Source of the DNA: Halomonas sp. KG2
GTDB taxonomy: Bacteria > Pseudomonadota > Gammaproteobacteria > Pseudomonadales > Halomonadaceae
NCBI GenBank assembly: GCA_030440445.1
Contig: CP098528.1
Span: forward strand, 1,674,001-1,738,000
Direction of reading: 5' to 3'
DNA: 64,000 nucleotides
The notes under the pieces were generated by a model that did no database searches, was not told where the DNA came from, and saw nothing but the letters and a program-made list of their open reading frames with translations. The translations under genes and the position numbers were made by a program. Position 1 is the stretch's first letter. The number at the start of each line of letters is the position of its first letter. This document shows positions 57,095 to 64,000 of this stretch, piece by piece.

Positions 57095-57806
57095 AGGCAG
57101 CGGTCGCATTCTAATTGTTGATGATGAGCAGCAGATTCGGCGATTTCTGCGTATCAGTTTAGCCTCTCAGGGCTACGCAGTATTGGAAGCAGAGAATGGC
57201 GAGCAAGCGTTAGCCATGGTGTATACCCAAGCCCCTGACGTCGTGCTGCTCGATTTAGGCTTACCTGATATGGATGGCCACGAAGTACTACAGGGTATAC
57301 GTGAGCACAGTCCCGTGCCGGTCATTGTGGTATCTGTTCGTGACCGGGAAGAAGAGAAAGTCTTTTCGTTGGATAACGGTGCTAACGATTACGTTACTAA
57401 GCCCTTTGGCATTCAAGAGTTACTCGCGCGTATAAGAGCTGTATTGCGCTTGGCCCAGAAAGCTCGGGGAGAGCAAACATCAAGTTATTATATCAGTCAG
57501 GGGTTAGCGATTGATCTGGAACTAAGGCGTGTCACACTACAGCAAGAAGACGTGCATTTAACGCGCAAAGAGTTCGCTGTGTTAGCACGCCTGTGCCGCT
57601 ACGCTGGGCGAGTCGTTACCCAGACCCAGCTGTTAAAAGAGATATGGGGGCCAACGCATGTTGATGATACGCACTATTTGCGCATTGTGATCAGCCGGCT
57701 AAGGCAGAAGCTGGGAGATGACCCACAAACACCCACCTTGCTTCAAACAGAAGCAGGCGTCGGATATCGATTGCTGGTAGAAGCCGCGCTGCGCCCTGAA
57801 ACGTAG
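57084..57806 (+). CDS. kdpE: Response regulator KdpE
   Basis: OmpR/PhoB-type response regulator of about 240 residues: receiver domain (about 8-125, phosphorylated D57 in VLLDLGLPD, acidic pair in IVDDEQ) and a winged-helix DNA-binding domain (about 140-236, THYLRIVISRLRQKLGDDP). The ATG at 57084 has AGGAGGGG upstream and overlaps the kdpD end by 11 bases. It should activate kdpFABC. Confidence 0.94.
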   Translation: MKSEGSGRILIVDDEQQIRRFLRISLASQGYAVLEAENGEQALAMVYTQAPDVVLLDLGLPDMDGHEVLQGIREHSPVPVIVVSVRDREEEKVFSLDNGANDYVTKPFGIQELLARIRAVLRLAQKARGEQTSSYYISQGLAIDLELRRVTLQQEDVHLTRKEFAVLARLCRYAGRVVTQTQLLKEIWGPTHVDDTHYLRIVISRLRQKLGDDPQTPTLLQTEAGVGYRLLVEAALRPET

Positions 57807-57822
57807 CACGGTTCTAACAAGG

Positions 57823-59310
57823 TTAGCGTCGCCAGAACATCGGTGTGAGCAGCACCACGACCGTTAAAATCTCCAGGCGCCCCATTAACATACCGATGCA
57901 CAGTAGCCATTTAGCGGCATCGGGTAGAGTTGCAAAGTTACCTGCAGGGCCAATGGTGTCACCGAGACCCGGGCCTACATTCGCCACCGCAGTGGCCGCA
58001 CCGGAAAGGGCAGTGACTAAGTCCAGTCCCAATGCTGAAAGGCTCAAGGCAAGCACTGCAATCGTGATAAAAAAGAAGAAAGAGAAGGCCACTACGCTAC
58101 GGGAAATATCATTGGTCACCGGCTGCTGATTATAGCGCGTTGTGAAAACACCATTCGCGTGAATTAGGTAGCGCAACTGATTACGCAGCATCAGCATAGC
58201 GATTTGGAACCGGAAAACTTTCATACCACCGCTGGTAGAGCCGCTACAGCCACCTATAAACGTAAGATAGAAGAACGCCACGATGGGTAATGAACCCCAC
58301 AGCGTATAGTCGTCGGATGCATAGCCAGTGGTAGTCACAACTGAAATGACGTTAAACGTGACGTGGGTGAGCGAGACAAACCAATCATCGCCTTGTAAAA
58401 CGCGCCATGTGCTAAGAACTAAAATTGCCGCTAGCAGCAGTTTTAACAAACCACGCACCTGTTGGTCTTTCCACAGGGCGCTGCGGGAGGTACGAATAAA
58501 GCGAATATATAAGACGAAGGGTAGCGCACCACTCAGCATAAAAAGGCTACCCATCCATACCAACCACGGTTGCTCCGCGTAGGCACCAAACGAGGCGTCA
58601 GAGTTGGCAAAGCCACCGGTCGCCAATGATGTCATCCCGTGAACCACGGCATCTAGTGGCAGCATTCCACCGACCCAATAGCTCAGTATGGCCAGTAGGG
58701 TCAGCGCCACGTAGATAGTTAGCGTCGCTTTTGCAATACCCCCCGTACGAGGCATTACTTTATCGGACCAATCCGAAGATTCAGTGTGGAATAGCCGCAT
58801 GCCGCCTACTTTAAGAAACGGCAGAATAGCGATGCCCATGACGATAATGCCGATACCACCCATCCACTGCATTAAGCCTCGCCACAGCTTTAGTCCGTCG
58901 GATAACTCTTCGATCCCCGTTAAAATGGTCGAACCGGTAGTGGTGATCGCGGAGACCGACTCAAAGACTGCATTCGTGACGCTAAGTTGGGGCGCACCTA
59001 AGATAAGTGGAAGGCTGGCAAAACAGCTAATGCTGGTCCAACTGCCCGCCGTCAAGATAAACATTTGCCAAGGCTTCAGCTCCAGCGATACTCGGCGGGT
59101 TAGCAACCAAGTGATCAGCGTGGCGCTCAGAATAATGAGAAGCGACATTCCGAACGCAGGAGCGTCAGGATCTTTTTCAAACACCAGAACAATCCAAGGC
59201 AGTGTCATAAACATGGCAAGCACTAACCATAACACTGCCATGATTTTAAATATTTGTGCCCAATTGCGGTAAGCGTCTCGATAGTAAATCCCGCTGGGAA
59301 AGGTGGTCAT
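57823..59310 (-). CDS. trkH: TrkH/TrkI potassium channel subunit
   Basis: Membrane subunit of the Trk potassium uptake system, 495 residues with about ten to twelve helices. The four pore loops carry the filter motifs AITTTGST, SLATGGF, SVVTTTGYAS and ANVGPGLGD. By size it resembles TrkI of Halomonas elongata as well as TrkH; I cannot separate the two without a tree. Convergent with kdpE (16-base gap). It requires TrkA, whose gene is at 48.3-49.7 kb. Confidence 0.92.
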   Translation of the reverse strand: MTTFPSGIYYRDAYRNWAQIFKIMAVLWLVLAMFMTLPWIVLVFEKDPDAPAFGMSLLIILSATLITWLLTRRVSLELKPWQMFILTAGSWTSISCFASLPLILGAPQLSVTNAVFESVSAITTTGSTILTGIEELSDGLKLWRGLMQWMGGIGIIVMGIAILPFLKVGGMRLFHTESSDWSDKVMPRTGGIAKATLTIYVALTLLAILSYWVGGMLPLDAVVHGMTSLATGGFANSDASFGAYAEQPWLVWMGSLFMLSGALPFVLYIRFIRTSRSALWKDQQVRGLLKLLLAAILVLSTWRVLQGDDWFVSLTHVTFNVISVVTTTGYASDDYTLWGSLPIVAFFYLTFIGGCSGSTSGGMKVFRFQIAMLMLRNQLRYLIHANGVFTTRYNQQPVTNDISRSVVAFSFFFFITIAVLALSLSALGLDLVTALSGAATAVANVGPGLGDTIGPAGNFATLPDAAKWLLCIGMLMGRLEILTVVVLLTPMFWRR

Positions 59311-59419
59311 AGATCCGCTCTTAAATTGCCCTAATGTTTATCGCGATATAACACCATGACAATCACAAAAAGTCCGTAAAATTTCTCTAAAAAATACTCA
59401 AGTAATCAATACAGTGATG

Positions 59420-59448
59420 AAAAAACCGGCCCCATCAATAGGGCCGGT
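59420..59448 (-). terminator. malEFG terminator
   Basis: ACCGGCCC/GGGCCGGT 8-bp stem with an 8-base loop is followed on the minus strand by six T residues, 62 bases beyond the malG stop. Confidence 0.9.
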
Positions 59449-59510
59449 GACGAGCAAGGTGCTCAAGCGAGGAAGCGGGAGTGCTGCACTTATGAGTTAA
59501 ATCCAGGAAT

Positions 59511-60401
59511 TTAGCCTTTGACGCCCCCAGCGGTTAATCCGCCAATAATCCAGCGCTGGCAGATCAAGAACGCAACGGTAATGGGCAGGCCGGAAAGCAC
59601 TGCAGCAGCGGCAAAGTTGCCCCAGCGCTGGTTGTGGTCAGCAAGGTATTGTTGGGCACCTACCGCCAGAGTGAGTTTGTGTTCATCCACCAGTAGTACT
59701 GAGGCCATGGGATATTCCATGATGCTCATCACAAAAGCCAGAATGAAAACCACCATCAGAATAGGAATCGACAGCGGTAGCAGAATGTAGCGGAACGCCT
59801 GCCAGGTGCTGGCGCCATCGACCATCGCCGCTTCTTCCAGCGAGCCATCAATCGACTCAAAGTAGCCTTTAATGGTCCAGATATGCAGCGCGACCGCGCC
59901 CAGTGATGCCACGATCAGTGCGCCGTGGGTATTGATGCCTAACCAGCCAACAAACTGCCCCAGCCGATCAAACAGGGCGTAAAGCGCCACGAGCGACAGC
60001 ACGGCTGGAAACATCTGAAAAATCAGCATGCCTTTCAAAAGCGGTTCTTTGCCTTTAAAGCGCATGCGTGCGAAAGCGTAAGCGCTCGTCGTCGCTAACA
60101 TTAGAATCAGCACCGAAGAAACCACCGCCACTTTTATCGAGTTCCACAGCCACAGCAGCACGGGAAAAGGCGGTTGAACAATACTGCCATCCGGGCGTTC
60201 CCAGGGAATTCCCAGTGCTAGCGACCAGTGTTCCAACGAGAAATTCTCGGGAATCAAGCTGCCAGAGGCAAAGTTACCCTCGCGAAATGAGATTGAAATC
60301 ACCAACAACAGTGGGAAGACAATCAGCGAAACAAAGCAGATCAGTGCAAGGTGTGCGCCCAAGCGGCGCGCACCCACAGAGCGGGGTTGAACCATGGCCA
60401 T
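59511..60401 (-). CDS. malG: Maltose/maltodextrin ABC permease MalG
   Basis: A 296-residue inner-membrane permease, the length of E. coli MalG. About six helices; EAA loop [21 protein letters not shown] (in parts); C-terminal [10 protein letters not shown]. The start MAMVQPRS at 60401 has AGGAGG six bases upstream; a 43-residue extension inside malF is excluded. Last gene of malE-malF-malG. Confidence 0.94.
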   Translation of the reverse strand: MAMVQPRSVGARRLGAHLALICFVSLIVFPLLLVISISFREGNFASGSLIPENFSLEHWSLALGIPWERPDGSIVQPPFPVLLWLWNSIKVAVVSSVLILMLATTSAYAFARMRFKGKEPLLKGMLIFQMFPAVLSLVALYALFDRLGQFVGWLGINTHGALIVASLGAVALHIWTIKGYFESIDGSLEEAAMVDGASTWQAFRYILLPLSIPILMVVFILAFVMSIMEYPMASVLLVDEHKLTLAVGAQQYLADHNQRWGNFAAAAVLSGLPITVAFLICQRWIIGGLTAGGVKG

Positions 60402-60411
60402 GAGTAACCTC

Positions 60412-61980
60412 CTAAACCTTAACCTTGGAAAGGCGCAAATTGAGTAACGACATACCCGCGACCAAGAGGAAAATGAGCGTTGCGATGGCGGCTGCCAGCC
60501 CAAAGTTCTGTCCGGCATCCTGGAAGGCAATGCGGTAGGTGTAGCTGACCAAGAGATCGGTGGTGCCTGCTGGTGTGCTGGCGCCCAAAATGTCAGGGTT
60601 GCCGCCGGTTAATAGCGCAATTAGCACAAAGTTATTGAAGTTAAATGCAAAGGCAGCAATTAACAGCGGTGTTAGCGGTTTAATAATCAGTGGCAGGGTA
60701 ATCTTGAACAAGTTGGTAATGGGGCCGCCGCCATCTACCGCCGAGGCTTCGTAGAGATCTTGGGGGATGGCTTGGATTAGCCCCATACACAGCAGCAACA
60801 TATAGGGGTAGCCCAACCAGGTATTAACAATCAATAGCATGGAGCGCGCCAGCCACGGGTCAGTGAACCACTCTGGCCGAACGCCAAACAGCGTGTCCAG
60901 AATCATATTCACTTCACCGAAGTGTTGGTTAAACATGCCTTTAAATATCAGGATGGAGATAAAGGCGGGCACGGCGTAAGGCAGAATTAACAGCGTGCGA
61001 TAAACGGCTTTGCCCTTGAGTTGGTCCCACTGCAACAGTGACGCCAAGACAAAGCCAACGGCTAGGGTGAAGACCACCGTCAGTGCGGCAAACACAAAGG
61101 TCCACACAAAGATCTGCATGAAGGGACCACGAATGTCGGGATCGGTGAATATCTTCGTATAGTTGGTAAACCCTACGTTAACAGGCCATCCCGGCGTGAT
61201 GCTTTCGCCGTTATCAGCGACAAAAAATCCGCTAGCGGGGTCGGGGGTAAGAACGCGGTCATCGCGGCGATCATAAAGCGAGCCGTCTTCACGTGCTTCG
61301 TAGCGATCTACCATAGGAGCAAACTGGCGTAACCCTGCCATACGCAGCTCCGCGCCATCAGGTGTCAGCAGCCTAAGCCCTTGCAGAGAATCACGTGCCT
61401 GAATAATAGCGCGCATCCCCAGTGGCTCTTGGGCAGGCGAAGCGTCTACTGCCTGAATGCCTATTTGGCGGGTTTCATGGTTGGCGAAGTTGAGCGGTGA
61501 CGAAACGAAACGCTGGGGCGTGTCTGCCTCACTGTTTTCCAGGTATAAGCGGACAAGCTCACCTGCTTGGTAAAGCGTTAGCTCAAACGCGTTGCCTTCC
61601 TGTTGATAGGTTTGGCTCATTAGTTGGCCGCGCACGCGCTCTTCCGATAGCAAGTTGCTGGAGCTGTAATTACTAAAGCTAATGCCGATGGTGTAAAGCA
61701 GCGGGAAAATAACAAATACGCCCAGCCCCGCCACGGCAGGAAAAATATACCGGTGGCTCATTAACGTGCGTTTAGTAAACACCACGCCTAGCGAGGCGCC
61801 CAGCACTAGAAAGAGCAGTGCGAACATCCACTGGCCGTTAAGGTGGAAGGCAACTACCAGCCATAACAGCGCGATTACCAAGGTGGCAATGATGCAGCGC
61901 AGTGCCCAGCGGGTGTAACGTTCGGTGAGATGGCGAGAGCGGTGGCGGGGAAGGCCACGAGAGGCGTTAGTGGTATACAT
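60412..61980 (-). CDS. malF: Maltose/maltodextrin ABC permease MalF
   Basis: About 522 residues, close to E. coli MalF (514). It has the extra N-terminal helices and the large periplasmic P2 loop (about 95-265) typical of MalF in proteobacteria, then six core helices with the EAA loop [21 protein letters not shown] (in parts). The start MYTTNASRG at 61980 follows AGGATG. Lies 60 bases downstream of malE. Confidence 0.94.
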   Translation of the reverse strand: MYTTNASRGLPRHRSRHLTERYTRWALRCIIATLVIALLWLVVAFHLNGQWMFALLFLVLGASLGVVFTKRTLMSHRYIFPAVAGLGVFVIFPLLYTIGISFSNYSSSNLLSEERVRGQLMSQTYQQEGNAFELTLYQAGELVRLYLENSEADTPQRFVSSPLNFANHETRQIGIQAVDASPAQEPLGMRAIIQARDSLQGLRLLTPDGAELRMAGLRQFAPMVDRYEAREDGSLYDRRDDRVLTPDPASGFFVADNGESITPGWPVNVGFTNYTKIFTDPDIRGPFMQIFVWTFVFAALTVVFTLAVGFVLASLLQWDQLKGKAVYRTLLILPYAVPAFISILIFKGMFNQHFGEVNMILDTLFGVRPEWFTDPWLARSMLLIVNTWLGYPYMLLLCMGLIQAIPQDLYEASAVDGGGPITNLFKITLPLIIKPLTPLLIAAFAFNFNNFVLIALLTGGNPDILGASTPAGTTDLLVSYTYRIAFQDAGQNFGLAAAIATLIFLLVAGMSLLNLRLSKVKV

Positions 61981-62040
61981 AGTGACATCCTGAAAGCTGC
62001 CCGGTGGCATTGGCGACCGGGCAGAAGGGGCAGAAAAAGC

Positions 62041-63228
62041 TTACTGGCGCATACGCCGCGCAGCGGCATCCAGCGCTTCTTGGGGCGATTGACGTCCACT
62101 GCCGATGTTTTGCAGGGCGGGCTCCATGGCTGCCCAGAAAGCACCCATTTCAGGAATATTTGGCATGGGCATACCGACTTCGGCATTTTCAAGCGTCGCG
62201 GCAATGTTAGGGTTATCAGCAAGCTCAGCCTGATAATCGATATGAGCAACCGCTCCCAGTGAGCCGTCGCTGTTGAATGTGTGCATGCCCTCTTCGCTAA
62301 GCAGGTAGTTTTCTAAAAACTCCACGGCGAGAAAATCATTGGGTGTGGCGGAGTTAATCATTGCCGTCATCACGCCAAACATGGGTTTAGCACGTTCATC
62401 CCCCACTTTCGGCAGTAGTGCGACGCCGTAGTCAATTCCGCTACGCTCCAGGTTCGGCCAGGCCCATGGGCCGCTAATCATGGTCGCCACTTCGCCCTGG
62501 TTAAAGCGGGTGTCCATCAGGTTGTAATCAGTACCGCGGGGTAGTACATCGCTTTCGATCAACTCAACCAGCAGTTCAGCCCCTTGAAAGGCACCTTCGT
62601 TGTTAACGCCGATATCGCTGACGTCATAGCCGCTGTCGGTTTGCTTGAAAGGGTAGCCGCCGTTGGCCGCTAGCAGGGTCCAGCCGTAATACGGCTCGCT
62701 GTAATCAAATAGGATGGCCTTTTTGCCGTCTTGAGAGAGCATTTCGTCAAGCTCCATCAGTTCGGCAAAGCTTTCTGGCGGTGTTTCTACCAAGGCTTTG
62801 TTGTAAATGAGGCCCAGTGACTCTACCGATATCGGGTAGCCGTAGGTTTCACCATTCCACAGCGCAGCTTCCCAGGTAAAGTCGTAAAACGCTTCGCGGA
62901 AGCCGTCACTAGGGGCGACTTGTTTCAATAAGCCGCTTTGTGCCCACTCGCCCATGCGATCGTGAGCCCAAATGACGATATCCGGTCCCTGGCCACTTCC
63001 CGCCGCTTGCTGAAAGCGGTCGGTAAGGTTATCGGGAAATACCACCTCAACTTCGATGCCGGTTTCTTCAAGAAACTGCTCGGCAACTGCGCGAATGCCT
63101 GCTTGACCTTTATTATCACCCATCCAGATAGTCAGGCGGTCGTCCTCAAACGCAACGGCGGGAAGGGCGGCACTGGCAGCCAGCGTGGCGCTTAGCAGTG
63201 GCATCATAATTGGGCGAGACGTTGCCAT
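62041..63228 (-). CDS. malE: Maltose-binding periplasmic protein MalE
   Basis: A 395-residue binding protein, E. coli MalE having 396. Signal peptide about 1-26 (ending LPAVA), then the MalE pattern: LTIWMGDNKGQAGI, VVFPDNLTDRFQQAAGSGQGPDIVIWAHDRMGEWA, YGYPISVESLGLIYNKALV, AMINSATPN. First gene of malEFG. A MalT-box-like site lies about 100 bases upstream on the same strand. Confidence 0.95.
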   Translation of the reverse strand: MATSRPIMMPLLSATLAASAALPAVAFEDDRLTIWMGDNKGQAGIRAVAEQFLEETGIEVEVVFPDNLTDRFQQAAGSGQGPDIVIWAHDRMGEWAQSGLLKQVAPSDGFREAFYDFTWEAALWNGETYGYPISVESLGLIYNKALVETPPESFAELMELDEMLSQDGKKAILFDYSEPYYGWTLLAANGGYPFKQTDSGYDVSDIGVNNEGAFQGAELLVELIESDVLPRGTDYNLMDTRFNQGEVATMISGPWAWPNLERSGIDYGVALLPKVGDERAKPMFGVMTAMINSATPNDFLAVEFLENYLLSEEGMHTFNSDGSLGAVAHIDYQAELADNPNIAATLENAEVGMPMPNIPEMGAFWAAMEPALQNIGSGRQSPQEALDAAARRMRQ

Positions 63229-63326
63229 AATGTAAATACCTCATTGTTGTTGTCGTAGAGTGCTGCGAGCATGTTGATGAGCAGCGCTTTAGTCACTGCC
63301 AGCGTCGCCAATTACGCGCAATGTCA

Positions 63327-63336
63327 CCTCATCCTC
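63327..63336 (-). promoter_or_regulatory. MalT-box-like site upstream of malE
   Basis: On the malE strand it reads GAGGATGAGG, 9 of 10 to the MalT box GGGGAKGAGG with the GGATGA core intact. Next to it AAGGGGCGTAG is repeated (63337-63347 and 63361-63371, plus strand), 24 bases apart. Confidence 0.6.
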
Positions 63337-63503
63337 AAGGGGCGTAGCGATGGCGTATCCAAGGGGCGTAGAGTGGAATGAAAGGTAACAATAAAGCGGT
63401 ATAACGTTAGGTGTCGGCATCGGTACTGCTCAGGGTCGACACTGCTCAAATAGAGACGTAAATAACGTTTAAAGTTGTAATTGGGGAGGCAGTGCTATTT
63501 TTT

Positions 63504-63518
63504 TGTAGTAAAATTACA
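63504..63518 (+). promoter_or_regulatory. HexR-type operator overlapping the zwf promoter
   Basis: TGTAGTAAAATTACA closely fits the HexR palindrome (TGTAATNAAATTACA type) known upstream of zwf in gammaproteobacteria. It ends 12 bases before a TATAAT (63531-63536), so bound repressor would cover the -35 region. zwf starts at 63605. Confidence 0.75.
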
Positions 63519-63604
63519 TGTAATGTTGCGTATAATGCCCGATATCAGATAGATTTTAGGTAATCTAACTACATTAGATCATCTAATTATAAATAGGAGC
63601 TGAG

Positions 63605-64000
63605 ATGAGCCAGTCACATTCCCCGCTGGGCGATCAGAAACACGCTATTGATTTAGCGCTGTTTGGGGCGCTGGGCGATCTTGCGATGCGCAAGCTGTTT
63701 CCTGCGCTTTATCACCTTGACCGTGAGGGCTTAATGCCCGCAAGCACGCGGATTATGGGGCTGGCACGTCAAGCGCATGACACCGCTGCATTCCGCCAAT
63801 TAGTAAGCGGCGCGCTGCAAAAGCGGCTAAAAAAAGATGAGCAAGATAAAGAGAGTCTCGAGCGTTTTCTAAATCGGCTTGACTATTGCCAGCTGGATTT
63901 CAAAAAAGCTGAGGGTTTTGAGCAAATACGTGAATGGCGCGAAGGCTCCGATCGCCCCATGGTGGTTTATTTATCCGTTGGCGCCATGATCTACGGCGAT
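63605..64000 (+). CDS. zwf: Glucose-6-phosphate 1-dehydrogenase, N-terminal part (cut by window edge)
   Basis: First 132 codons of Zwf, which oxidises glucose 6-phosphate to 6-phosphogluconolactone and feeds the Entner-Doudoroff and pentose phosphate routes. Translation gives MSQSHSPLGDQKHAIDLALF then GALGDLAMRKLFPALYHL, the nucleotide-binding GxxGDLA motif with the following Lys, and VYLSVG near the cut. TAGGAG precedes the ATG. The frame is open to the window end. A HexR-type operator and TATAAT box lie upstream. Confidence 0.95.
   Translation, partial: MSQSHSPLGDQKHAIDLALFGALGDLAMRKLFPALYHLDREGLMPASTRIMGLARQAHDTAAFRQLVSGALQKRLKKDEQDKESLERFLNRLDYCQLDFKKAEGFEQIREWREGSDRPMVVYLSVGAMIYGD

Larger units (their letters stand above)
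63229..63604. promoter_or_regulatory. Divergent malE / zwf regulatory region, 376 bp
   Basis: No gene is seen. The malE side holds the MalT-box-like site and the repeated AAGGGGCGTAG. In the middle CGGTACTGCTCAGGGT and CGACACTGCTCAAATA (63421-63452) form a degenerate tandem pair. The zwf side holds the HexR-like site (63504-63518) and a TATAAT box at 63531-63536. Confidence 0.6.

Noticed and set aside
60402..60530. 43-codon upstream extension of malG inside malF
   Set aside because: AGGAGG lies six bases before the ATG at 60401, and the resulting length of 296 equals E. coli MalG.

Overview
The window looks like chromosome from a halophilic gammaproteobacterium of the Halomonadaceae (Halomonas or a close relative). 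The reasons are gene content and gene order: a cytochrome-c-linked urate hydroxylase with a glyoxylate-to-glycerate pathway, a 538-residue GH13 alpha-glucosidase whose catalytic residues fall at the positions I recall for the Halomonas enzyme HaG (D202, E271, D333), pseudomonad-style fruBKA, and both Trk and Kdp potassium uptake. The genus is an inference; no rRNA or tRNA gene is present.

1-15.8 kb is a purine/ureide salvage region: the end of puuD, an IclR regulator, gcl-hyi-glxR-glycerate kinase (glyoxylate to 2-phosphoglycerate), a GntR/FCD regulator, then on the other strand aceF and aceE (pyruvate dehydrogenase E2 and E1), uraD, and a divergent Tsx-like channel. uraD is broken by an IS30-family element (13200-14301). 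Removing the element and one copy of a TCA target duplication restores a 177-codon uraD reading frame exactly.

15.9-18.9 kb holds small accessory genes: an HPP membrane protein divergent from a TetR regulator with twin operators, a HAD hydrolase, a glyoxalase-fold protein and a GFA-family protein.

18.9-31 kb is central carbon metabolism: pgi, the fructose PTS operon fruB-fruK-fruA divergent from fruR, mgsA, pyk and gap. HexR-like sites lie before pgi, between pyk and gap, and before zwf at the right end, which suggests one glycolysis/Entner-Doudoroff regulon.

31-46 kb is alpha-glucoside use: a LacI regulator, an aglEFGAK transporter/alpha-glucosidase operon, a divergent LamB-like porin, malT, a second GH13 alpha-glucosidase and malK. 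The matching malEFG lies at 59.5-63.2 kb. Between the two mal blocks sit a DUF3455 exported protein with an ECF sigma/anti-sigma pair, trkA, kdpFABCDE and trkH, so sugar uptake and potassium uptake genes are interleaved. The window ends in the first 132 codons of zwf.

Several spacers, often just after a stop codon, carry short degenerate tandem repeats (11-18 bp, two to four copies) that no gene or terminator explains. The other notable unexplained structures are an 18-bp perfect palindrome before uraD/tsx, a strong hairpin without a T-tract before the ECF sigma gene, a terminator-like hairpin in the porin leader, and the gap terminator lying inside the coding end of the convergent lacI gene.
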